The position numbers and the translations under genes are program-made. From Hydrangea macrophylla (taxonomy: Eukaryota; Streptophyta; Magnoliopsida; Cornales; Hydrangeaceae), in assembly GCA_033977485.1 (NCBI GenBank), contig CM066983.1:65148010-65212009 (forward strand): DNA of 64,000 bases, in the 5' to 3' direction. Position 1 is the stretch's first letter. Each line of letters opens with the position of its first letter. Shown piece by piece: positions 47,784 to 58,072 of the stretch. The notes under the pieces were generated by a model. The model saw nothing but the letters and a program-made list of their open reading frames with translations. It did not search any database and was not told the origin of the DNA.

Positions 47784-48366
47784 ATATATATATATATATA
47801 TAAACACCCATAATATTTATAGAAATCTCCCAAAAAATTCCTATTTAATAATCTTTTTTAGTTTAGGTCCACTCATAATTTATTATATTATTAGATCCAA
47901 AAAATCAGAAAGAATTTGGTGATTAGTCCAACCTCCCAAATTAGTGTGAATAATGGTACTGTTTTATCCTTGGATATATATATATATATACACACACGTA
48001 GAAACACATATAAATAACAGTTAAAGTTAATTATAAATCCCTAAATCCATTAAATACGCACAATTGGCTGGTTTAGTCAAAGATATTTTCTGTTGATTTG
48101 TGATTTAATCCCATATTCTTAGTTAACTGATTTTTATTATAAATCCACCAGTATAGGAAAGTATATAGGATTTTTATCTATTATGTAACCGAATATAGGA
48201 CTGCAACTATGCCACTAAACACATTGAGTGATGATTTTTTATATTTTGTCATTATACATGCATAATTTTGTCTTTTCAAACTTCAAATTTTACACTCCAA
48301 TATGATGTTATTTTTTCACTGCAAAGCTACTACTAGTTTTTGATTTGTTGATGGTCTTGTTATATA

Positions 48367-48617
48367 CTCCCTCCGTCCCATTTTATGTGTCCCCCTTTCT
48401 ATTTTGGTTTGTCCCAAAATTGTTGTCCACTTTCTTAAATTAGTATGCAAATTTTACTTACTTTCCCAAACTACCCTTCCTTGCAATTAACACCGAAACA
48501 AAACAAAAAAGAAAATACAATGATTATGGGCAATTGTGGAAAGTATGTGTAGATTCTTTTTGTCCCCTTAAACAGTTGGATTCCCAAAAAGGGACACATA
48601 AAATGGGACGGAGGGAG
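48367..48617. mobile_element. Stowaway-type MITE (Tc1/mariner)
   Basis: A 251-bp element with inverted ends CTCCCTCCGTCCCATTTTAT that match over about 31 bp with one or two differences, flanked by TA on both sides (48365-48366 and 48618-48619). The CTCCCTCCGT terminus is diagnostic of plant Stowaway elements. Inserted in the LTR of C. Confidence 0.93.
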
Positions 48618-48934
48618 TATTTCATTAACTATATACATATGCCTTTAAAAACTTTGACTGTGTGAACCTTTCGTTGTTGCATAACTATGAAACCTCATTC
48701 TGGTTCATGCGCAAACCAAAACAGTGTTAAATTTGTTCAGTGCATAATTTATCACTACAGTGTACAATTTTACACGGTATGTTATCACTTTATGAAATTT
48801 CTTACTGTTGATGGAAAAATTCAATATTAAATTTCTCACTCTCTCATAACAAGCAAGAAATATACAAGAAATTTATAACTAGTGTAAAATTTCACATCAT
48901 TTCCACTATCTCATAATAAGCAAAGTAAGAAACT

Positions 48935-49037
48935 TCTCACTAGTGTAAAATTTCACATCATTGAACGATTGACCAAATTATGGAACAAAAAATCATACAA
49001 AATCAAGTCGGGAGGTCGCCAAAAGTTGAGTTGTAAT

Positions 49038-49093
<56 letters not shown>

Positions 49094-49260
49094 CAATAAA
49101 TTTCTAAGTAGTGAAAAATTTCACATCATTTCTCACTATCTCATAACAAGCAAAGAAACATATAGGAATTTTCTCACTAGTGTAAAATTTCACATCATTG
49201 AATGATTGACCAAATCTTGGAACAAAAAATCACACAAAATCAAGTCGGTAGGTCACCAAA
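48935..49260. repeat. Imperfect direct repeat with an AG microsatellite between
   Basis: A block of about 80 bp (TAGTGTAAAATTTCACATCA ... AATCAAGTCGG) occurs at 48935-49015 and again at about 49178-49255. A pure AG microsatellite of about 25 units (49041-49090) lies between them. Confidence 0.85.
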
Positions 49261-49404
49261 AATGAGTTGGACTGTAGATAAACGGTGAGTTGGAGAGAGC
49301 ATTGAGAGAGAGAGAGAGAGAGGGGAGAATTGAGCTATTGAAGCCATTGGAGTGTTTGGAGGCTTAACTTGCGATTGGAAATGAGCCAGTGTACATAGAT
49401 TCGA

Positions 49405-49535
49405 CATGAACAACGTTAAAGCTTGGATCTTCGTCACGGTCGATTGGACGCCGTTAATGCGGTGGGCGTTCAACATGAACAACGTTAAAGCTTGGATCTC
49501 TGTCATAGTTGAGTCGACGCCGTTAACGCAGTGGC
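49405..49535. repeat. Tandem duplication of about 66 bp
   Basis: AACATGAACAACGTTAAAGC... with the following GACGCCGTTAA stretch is repeated at about 49405-49470 and 49471-49535 with a few differences. Noncoding. Confidence 0.8.
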
Positions 49536-49644
49536 ATTGAGCACCATGGCGAGGTAGAGAAGGGGTGGGGAAGACGGTGGTGGTGGAAGGAATATTGGAG
49601 GGGCTATAATGGTGGGGTATTGAAATGGGTTTTGGTAAAAATAA

Positions 49645-49678
<34 letters not shown>

Positions 49679-49859
49679 GTATAATGGGTTGGATTTGAAT
49701 TTTAAAAATCTAAAATTTTAGTAATAATCTACATATAGAAGAGCTAGTGTAGTCCAAAATAAAATTGTGGACTTATCACTAATAGTTTTTTGGGTTGGAC
49801 CTATTGACACAAAGACACCCCTAATATGATTTAATATTAGTTAACCCATTTATACAAAA

Positions 49860-50130
49860 TATAACATACACAAGCATAACATATGTATATATATAATATA
49901 ATACACACTGCACATACATTTATATATAATACACCACATATTATATATATATATAATACACAACACAAAAACATAAACATAAACACACAACACATTATCA
50001 CATATGCCACACACAATCACACAACACACGCCACACACACAACCGCATACACACAGCCGTACACACACAACACGCCACACATATGACACAACACATACAT
50101 GCACATATAAACATGCATATTTACATCTAT
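49860..50130. repeat. CA/TA-rich low-complexity tract
   Basis: About 270 bases of alternating ACAC and TATA runs in the LTR of C. Long open frames here on either strand are made only of simple repeats. Confidence 0.8.
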
Positions 50131-50401
50131 TTGTGTTGTGTAATGGGAGTGGTTTGGGGTGGTATGATGAGGTGATGGGTTGAGTGTGGAGGGGTTTAGT
50201 GGTTAGGGTGTGTAAGGGATTGGTATGGTGGTGTAAGGGACAAGTTGGTTGTTTTCCATAATTAATGGGATGTGACCAATTGATGTGACGTGTCTCGGTA
50301 AGTGTGCATGCACGAAATTCTGCATAACACAAGTATAATTATGGGTTCGCGTGTAAATCTCAATCTTTGTCTAAGATTATGTACATTCTGGGTAAAATAT
50401 A

Positions 50402-50499
50402 GGGTAAATTATGTAAACACCCCCTCTACTATCACCGGTTTTCACTTATACCCCCTGATCTTTTTTTTTTGAACAAACTCACCCCCTCATGTATACCAG
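50402..50499 (+). repeat. Left terminal inverted repeat of the MULE
   Basis: 98 bp from GGGTAAATTATG to CATGTATACCAG, containing repeated ACACCCCC and ACCCCCTC modules and a 10-T run. Probable transposase-binding site and part of the GRF gene's promoter region. Confidence 0.93.
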
Positions 50500-50874
50500 C
50501 TTGACACTAACACCCCCTCTGTTTATTTAGCCGTCAAAACTTAACGATTTTGCTTGTCACGTGGGGGCAACACTCTCCTATATGACCATATTGCCCCTCA
50601 TGGCCTATAAAAGACCCCTCTCTCTAATAAATCAGTGGTCTCTCTCCCTCTCTCTCTACAGATTATAGTTCTCTCTCTCCTTCCCTCCCAAAGAGGAAGC
50701 CCTGTAAGCCCAAGATAAGAGCATCATAAAATCACAATTGTTCCACAGGTTCTCTATTTGAACTCTTTTTTTTTTTTTTGCTGGAATATTTGAACTCCAT
50801 ATATTTTTACCCTACCAAAAAGTTGGAGAAAATGCTACAGTGGCTGAGTGTTTCAAATTTTTTTTTCATTGTAG

Positions 50875-51394
50875 ATGACAAGTGCAGGGTCAAGTTATCA
50901 CTCATCAAATGGGCAACATAGAGTACTGTGCTTTTGTGGTATACAAGCTCCACTTAGAATATCAAACACAGAAGACAACCCCGGACGACAATTCTATGGA
51001 TGTAGAAACTATCAGGTGAAGTATAATGGCATCTTTAAGAATGTAATATTGCACAAATTTAATATAAGTTACCATGTGCATTTGTTTTCGATTATAGTCA
51101 AACATGCATTGTGGCTTCTTTCGATGGGCTGATCCACACACATGTCCACAAAGCGTAGAATTTGCCAGTGAGTTGATAAGAGCCAATAAGGAACTGCGGT
51201 TACGAAATGAAGAGCTTCAAAGGACAACTGAGCAACTAGAGAGGAAAATTGAGCAACTGAAGAGAAAAAAATCTGAGTACACAGCAAAAGAAAAGAAGTT
51301 GAAGATGATTGTTGCATTTGCATTTGTTGTATGCATTTCTTTGTGGCTAAGGGGCCAACCTTTTGTAAGCCAAGGGAAGTTATGTTTACCTTGA
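50875..51394 (+). CDS. GRF zinc-finger, coiled-coil, membrane-anchor protein of the MULE (145 aa)
   Basis: Two exons, 50875-51015 and 51098-51394, joined by GT-AG in phase 0, give 145 residues. Residues about 18-60 form a GRF-type zinc finger: CFCG, then NPGRQFYGC, then CGFFRWAD, with four Cys in the expected spacing. The intron lies inside the finger and only splicing completes it. Residues about 65-115 are a charged heptad-like coiled coil (ELRLRNEELQRTTEQLERKI). A hydrophobic segment MIVAFAFVVCISLWL follows near the C-terminus and could be a membrane anchor. GRF fingers occur in DNA- or RNA-handling proteins such as NEIL3, APE2 and TOP3A, where they bind single-stranded nucleic acid. It is convergent with the transposase gene, the place taken by mudrB in maize MuDR. 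The role in transposition is unknown. Confidence 0.88.
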
Positions 51395-52546
51395 ATGAAT
51401 GTCAATATAATGCATTTACTTATCAATGAGCTTGAACCTGTAGGCAATTAATAGCACTCTATGCATTTATGACCAAAAAAAAAAAAAATGAGCCACATCC
51501 AATTACAAACATCAAGAATTTACTTTTACCATATATAAATAGTTAATTCTGATTGTTCCTACATATTGTAGCAAAAGTAAAATAATTGGAGATTAACAAA
51601 TATATATAGACCAACCACAATAAAAGTAGCTCCTCATCACCAAAAAACTTACACAAAAAAAGTGTCTATGGAGCAGGCCACAAAATAAACAGAGTTGGTA
51701 TTCATCTCCAAAAAGAGCTTAAAGAGTTCCAATTTCAAAAAGCACTCCAACCGTCAAGATTTGATGATGCTTCCACCTGTGAACCATGACTACTGGGTGC
51801 ACCTTGACTTGAATCCATGACTACTAGATGCTGTTTTTACACCAAAAACAAATACACAAAATTCATAGATAAGTAGTTGAGGATTAACATGTTCTCAACA
51901 ACTAAAGTTAAGAAATCTGTTCAAATTGAATCCAAGTACCTCTTATACAAAAGATCCATCTACAATAGAAAATTCAAATTCCAGAGAACAAAATGGTGTT
52001 GTATAATGAATATGAAATTATAATATAAAAAGTAGCAGTGACCTCTACATGATTGAGGCTTTTGAAAGTCTAATTACCACTCTAATCTTCAAATTTTCAT
52101 GCCCAATTGTGCTCACAGAGAATGAAAAAAAAATTGAAATTGAATTGCAAAATTTTGAGGCTATTCCATGTTTATGTATATCTCATCAAGCTATCATTAT
52201 CTGAGCATTAGAAAAGACTTAAATATTGAAAAGGAGAAGAGAAGAGAAGTAAAATAAAGCAGCAGAGAGAGAGAGGTTTTGATGGTGTGGTCCTTGTTTG
52301 CATTGGTCTAGTAAAGAGACAAACTATGCCCTATCAAAGGGCGTGCAGTGCCCCCAAGCTTAATGTACAATAGCTTATGGATCCCATCCCACTTGGGAAT
52401 CCATACAATATACCAATCACAATAAATAAATAAATATATATATATATATGATTAAAGAATTGAAACAAGACCCATCTCCCTCGATTTGTACACATATATA
52501 AAATACAAAAAATATGTGTATTTTGATATAAGTTCATAAATGATAC
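51395..52546. other. Region between the two convergent MULE genes
   Basis: About 1.15 kb holding the 3' ends of both genes. AT-rich, with AATAAA-like signals on both strands (for example AATAAATAAATA near 52424), and no further convincing frame. Confidence 0.6.
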
Positions 52547-55081
52547 TTATTGTACCTGCTTTGGAGGAATAAATAGTGGAATTTTGGAGACTTCAGCAGC
52601 TTTTCCTTTTGCTTTAGCATTTGAAGAACCACTAGTCTTTTTCTTCCCAACAGGACCTTTACATGTCCTAGTATTGTGCCCCAGGTTGCCACATTTTGTA
52701 CATCTGAGGGATTGAAATTTTTTTCTCACAGTGTATGGATTCTTAGGCTCGTCAGCAGCCTTTCTCCTTGCTTTCTTTGGTCTACCAGGAGGTCTACGCA
52801 ATGTAGGCGGCATGATAGGATCAAATTCAGTACGAACCCATAAGTCTGCGTCAGGTATGGGTGTGATAATAGGCTCGTAGGATGCATTGAAAGTTTCAAT
52901 CCTATAATACTCATGCACAAAGTCTTCAGGCTGCCTGTTGTCAGTTATGATAGCAGCAATAGCATGAATACAAGGCACACCTGTTACATCCCACTTTCTA
53001 CAGCTACACATACGTCCACCAAGGTCAACAATATGGGTCCTAGAGACATTAAACACCTCAAATATATTTCCCCCTGCATATGTTGCCTCACAATTCCTAG
53101 CATCTATCTTTGCTTTCTCCAATTGCTTATGGATATTTGGACATAGTGGACCAGAAAACTTAGTAACCCATTTTCTTTTTTCTTCATACCTACTCATCAA
53201 CTGCCTTCGAATCATTTCCAACATAGTGATGATGGGTTTATCTCTAGCATCCCTGATATAGTGATTAAATGACTCCGATATGTTATTGCTTAACATATCA
53301 CACTTGGTCCGTGGGCTAAACATACATCTTGCCCATAGTGTTGGAGATTCATTCATTAACCACGTATATGCATCTGAATTTTTTTCTTTTATTACAGCCA
53401 TATGTACCTCAAACTCTTGGACAGTATAAGCACATGCAGCTGACCACATTAGATCTTTAAGCTCTTTACCTTTGTATTTGTCTTTAAAGTTGGCATACAT
53501 GTGCCTCACACAATACCTGTGGTCAGCTCTAGGCATCAGCAATTTGAAACTCTCAACCAGTCCCTACGTACACCAAAAAAAAAAAAAAGAGAGATGTTAG
53601 CATTTATAAGTTAAAAATGTTCAGCAAAAAAACAATAAAATACCCAAATAATTTACCTTTTGCCGGTCAGATATAAATGTCCACCCCATATCCTCAGGCC
53701 TTCCAATCACATCTACCAAATTTTCCAAGAACCAAGTCCAACTACTCTTGCATTCAGCCTCAACTATCGCAATAGCCGCTGGATACATTTGATTATTCCC
53801 ATCTCTTCCAATAGCATGCATCAATTGTCCTCCATATGGCCCTTTTAAATGGCATGCATCAAGACCTATAATAGGCCTACAACATGATATAAACCCCTTT
53901 TTTTGAGCTTCATACATGACAAAAAGCCTCTGAAATAATGGTGCTGAATTCAAACTAGTCCTTTCCACTTTAAGCTTAGCTACACTTCCAACATTTTGCC
54001 TTCGTATCATCTCACAGTAATCCCACAACCTCAAATATTGCTCCCTATGGTTTCCTTCAACTATTTCCAAAGCTCTCTTTTTCGCTCGATACACTTTATT
54101 ATCAGATACATTCACCATCCAATCTCTCCTCACACTTTTTTTCATTGCATCCACCTTCCAGTTTGGGTCATCATTCAATCTATCTAAATACTTTTTCGAA
54201 ATCCACCCAAAAGTAGCTTGCTTATTGTTGTATGTCCTTGGACAAGTATGAGAATCCTTCATACTCTTGATTTGAAAAGTACTAGTCCCTTCGAATGGAG
54301 AAGCATGTATTCTCCAACCACATTCCATTTTACACACCACTGTCACTCTAGTACCCTCATTCTTTACAAACTTGAAGTCATACCCATTACGAATTGCATG
54401 CTCTCTAAGTGCAGCTCTATAAATGCTTACATTAGCAAACTTCATTCCTAGTTTCAATTCAGGATTGTCCATGTCTGTATTCTCAAAAAACTCTGGATAT
54501 TCCCTGGTTTGCTCATCATCGTCTGAGTTATGTGGACTTTTAAGTATCTCACTATCCTTGTCACTCTCAAACTCATCAAACTGAATGCCCTTGCCACTTG
54601 CTTTTGATGACCCTATATTATCGAAAGTCATTGATTTACCCATAGCATTGTCATTGTCACTCTTATCTTCTAACCTATCACCATCAGCAAAGTATTCAAA
54701 GTCATTATCACTCTCACTTGCATTGCCATTGCCACTGCCCTGATCAAGTATAGCTCCTTCAGTTTCATTAGACACAAATAGTGGGTTCTCTACGTAAAGT
54801 AGAATGGTATTTCTACCATGGTTACAAGCAAACATATCTGACACATCACCATCAGTAGCGAGCTCCCTTAAACCCCCTTCAATGTCAGTATCTGGAAGTT
54901 GATGGCAAATCCTACTTGTTTTTGGACAACCTAATTTGTCAATAATTTCTACTATTTCAAAATAAGACATCTTATCAGGGTCAACTTTTATATAAGCAAC
55001 TTCCTCCCCAACGTATGCATGTGAAGGGTAATTAACAAATCTCCCACCATAATGAATACTTAAGTTGATCAAATCATCCAT
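52547..55081 (-). CDS. MURA-type transposase of the MULE (813 aa, two exons)
   Basis: Exon 1 is 53657-55081 and exon 2 is 52547-53563, with donor AAAAG/GTAAAT and acceptor GTACGTAG/GG, phase 0, no internal stops. Domains in order: a PB1-like N-terminal domain (about 1-100); an acidic Ser/Asp/Glu-rich linker; the MuDR DNA-binding domain with a WRKY-like zinc ligand set (about 204-300, CGWRIHAS and SHTCPRTY); the MULE catalytic domain with D in GLDACHLKG (about 407), D in FISDRQKG (about 472) and E in NNISESFN (about 571); a SWIM finger CSCRKWDVTGVPCIHA (about 660-677); an AT-hook-like GRPKKARRK (about 735); and a CCHC knuckle CTKCGNLGHNTRTC (about 761). It excises and inserts elements bearing matching TIRs and acts in the nucleus. 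Every expected domain and the catalytic triad are present. Confidence 0.95.
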
Positions 55082-55953
55082 TATAGCATCTATCTTACTG
55101 CAAGGGACAAAAAATGAATAGAAAATTAATAGATAACCATGGTTATTGCTTAAAAAAATTCATGGTTCCCAGGGAATGAAAAAACATGTTGGGACCACAA
55201 ACAAAACAAAGAATAAAGCTTGTTGTTTAATAATGGGTCCATAAGCCAAGTTGTTTACATCACAAAAATTGTTTGGGACCACAATCTGTATCACATGATC
55301 CAATAGAAAGACATGCAAATATGAGTGTGAGTGTGCACCAATAACGTAAACAACCTAGGTGAAAAATACATCCTAAAAAAACCCTAATTTGCCCACATCC
55401 TCAAATCCCTTCACATTTTCGGAGTCAAAAGGGGAATAAGAAATTGTTAGAACCCTTTTCAATTCATTGATTTCGAAATCACAAAATGAAAACCCCACAG
55501 ATTGATCGAGTATGCTTGATTTCGAAATCTCAAAACCCTACATGTATATTTTCGAAATCAAAATGAGGGTAGTTTTTCAAAACCCTTTTAAATAATTTAT
55601 TTTGAAATCGTAGGATGAAAAAAACCCTAGAATCTATCTGTTTTTGGAATCTCAAAGCCCTAAATAGTTCCAAAATAGATAAAAAAAAACTTACAGACCC
55701 ACTCGATTTTTTCAACCTTTGAGCTTCACAATTGATTTCGGATCATCCACATCAAACGATCCAACCTATTTTCTTCAATCTGTCTCAAGCATTATGGTGA
55801 AGTCGCAGACTTGTCGTTGTTGTTCTTCAGTTTCTCTAAACATATTCTGATGAACATTAATCACTGAATGAGGAGACTAAAGGCTGAAAAAAAAAACTGA
55901 GGGTAATGAGGTAATTTCATTAATTCTGTCAATACCGTTAGTTTAAATGACCC

Positions 55954-56050
55954 CTGGTATACATGAGGGGGTGAGTTTGTTCAAAAAAAAAGATCAGGGG
56001 GTATAAGTGAAAACCGGTGATAGTAGAGGGGGTGTTTACATAATTTACCC
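55954..56050 (-). repeat. Right terminal inverted repeat of the MULE
   Basis: 97 bp, the reverse complement of the left TIR with 9 instead of 10 bases in the A/T run, ending TAATTTACCC. Lies upstream of the transposase gene. Confidence 0.93.
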
Positions 56051-56225
56051 TAAAATATAATATAAGATAACAATGCATTAAAATTTAGTGTTATAAAATA
56101 TAATATAAGATTAAACGCTACAGAAATTTACTAATAAACATTAAAAATACATACATAGGATTGTGAATCCAAAAATAGAAATAGGAATTCTAATTCATAA
56201 AATGTGAAAATTTGCGGATACTACA

Positions 56226-58060
56226 TGATACAAAGTATAATTGCAATAACAAGAGGAATTTAGAGAAATAAAGAGAACTAGGGTTTTGGGAAGGCAATCA
56301 CCATTAAAGAGCTTTAAAGCTCACTTGGTTTACAAACCAATATCACTATGAAATATCCAAAAACTTATTTACCCTATCTCTAGCCTACTATTTATACCCT
56401 CTTTAACCTATAATACCCTAACATGCTTGTGACCCATACCAAATGACAACCAAAACAAATAACATAAAAAACACAACTAATAAAAAAAGTACTACTAATA
56501 AGTATATAGTATTACAAATTACTACATCATGAGGGAACAAGTTTGTCTTTCTTTTCTAAATCAGCAAACCACACAAAGCCTTAAGTTGGCATCAGTTTAG
56601 TCTCATTTTTCTGATTTCTATATTGTTGGCAGGTATTCTCCACCTTAGCTTTAGTGGTTCATCTCTTTTCACTAAATCCAACCGTGGTTTTCACATTGTT
56701 ATAATAGATGAAGCTGATCAAGCTGTACATTCCTTTACCCTTTACCAAATTGCTCAAGCTGTACATTCCTTTTCCACTTAAAAACTTCAAATTTGTGTGA
56801 AACTTCAATCGTGTTGAACCATGAACGTATCGGATATGTGAACTCGAATGACTCCTACGAATAGACTGATTCTATCATCGATGCTTACTAGTTACAAGTT
56901 TATTCCAATTGTGTATATAGGTGGAGAGATGTCTTTAATAAATAGGTGATTGAAAAACCTTACAAAGATTCTATTAGAACCAAAAGCAGGCTTTGGCTTT
57001 ACCAATTTCATTGTAATATTAGATCAATGGTACTTTCTTTTTTAGCTTTACTAATCTCAATAAAGAATGACTCATGCGAGTACACTGATTCTATCAACGA
57101 TGCTTGCTAGTTACAACTTACAAGTTTATCCCGATTGTGTATATAGGTGGAGAGATGTCCTTAATAAATAGGTGAGTGAGAAACCTTACAAAGATACTAT
57201 TAGAACCAAAAACAGGCTTTGGCTTTACCAATTTCATTGTATTAGATCAATGGTGCTTTCTTTTTCAGCTTATATTATCTGAAATAAAGAATGAAGTATA
57301 AACCTTTTAGCTTATCTTGTGCCTTTCTTTGTGTGTAAGTGAATTAGGTTAGCTATGGTTAGGTTTGGGTTTTTGGTACATAAATGGGTACATCTTTTTT
57401 AGTTGCTATCCTATTGTACTGAATGAATCATCACAACTTAACTGAAAAAATGTCAAATCTGACAGCAAATGACAAGATCGAAATAAAATAGATTGCAAAA
57501 ATCTCAAGGTTTTTGAAGGATTAGATTGCAAAATGTTGTGGCATGCAATAATATGTATATTTCAATCCAATCCAATACATATTTTGCTGAATTGGGGTGG
57601 GCTTGGGATGACACACTTACAAAAAAAATCATAAAACAAAAAATTATAAAAGAAGGTATAAGCTATTGTTATTAACATACAAAATTCAAATATTTATCTA
57701 ATAAGGAGGCTTAACTTAAGTGTAAAGTTCTTTTTAAAGGTAAGTAAAGAATTTTTCAAATCCTAGGGAGGGCTTGAGTCCCCGTTACCCCTACGTACAG
57801 ATTTTCCCTTGTGTACACATGCATGCATACGTAGACAAGTAACATATAGGTTAGTTATGCAGGACTAAGCTGGTCATATCCACACGCGGCTATTAATCGT
57901 TTTTAACGAAACAATCCCCTATATTTATATCCCAAGCTTAATATTCCCAGAACTATTCAACAAAATGGATTAATTGTGCAATGGCAAGACATCCAAACGT
58001 GTGCATAATATCCACACACTTTAAGAACTTTTTGGATTGACGATGATTTTTTTTGTTTAG
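56226..58060. other. Intergenic sequence with a 217-bp tandem duplication
   Basis: No gene recognised. A unit of about 217 bp occurs twice in tandem (about 56848-57064 and 57065-57290), sharing GTGTATATAGGTGGAGAGATG, CAGGCTTTGGCTTTACCAAT and TTAGATCAATGGT. The first bases after the C LTR (TGATA, 56226-56230) should be its target duplication, but the other end is lost. Confidence 0.6.
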
Positions 58061-58072
58061 ACAATAGAAAAG

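Larger units (their letters stand above)
50402..56050. mobile_element. Complete autonomous Mutator-like element (MULE)
   Basis: A 5649-bp element with terminal inverted repeats of 98 bp (50402-50499) and 97 bp (55954-56050), identical by eye apart from one T in a T run, starting GGGTAAATTATGTAAACACC. It is flanked by a perfect 9-bp duplication TAAAATATA (50393-50401 and 56051-56059), and the second LTR of C shows the unoccupied site. It carries two convergent genes, each with one intron and open frames: a transposase on the minus strand and a GRF zinc-finger protein on the plus strand. All features point to recent insertion and possible activity. Confidence 0.95.
26143..56225 (-). mobile_element. 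Gypsy derivative C: gag-only element with very long LTRs, nest of insertions
   Basis: Minus-oriented. 3' LTR pieces lie at 26143-28068 and about 39709-40059, separated by element B and other DNA; the internal region is 40060-44927; the 5' LTR is 44928-56225, including a 5.65-kb Mutator-like element. Subtracting that element and its 9-bp duplication, the 5' LTR is about 5.6 kb. LTR ends are TGTAGTA... and ...GGGGAGTGACA on the minus strand. The internal part keeps the PBS, gag and protease remnants and the extreme C-terminus of pol but no RT, RNase H or integrase, so it needed a helper, as TR-GAG-type elements do. Confidence 0.75.
44928..56225 (-). repeat. 5' LTR of element C with insertions
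   Basis: Begins TGTCACTCCCCAGAG at the internal edge and ends TACTACA at 56225. It contains the GCCTATTAAGGCCG repeat zone, large AAT/ACT/AAC microsatellites, a G-rich tract, a Stowaway MITE (48367-48617) and a Mutator-like element (50402-56050). Without the latter and its duplication it is about 5.6 kb, though part of 47,800-50,200 may be further undetected insertion, since the other LTR copy lacks that section. Confidence 0.75.
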
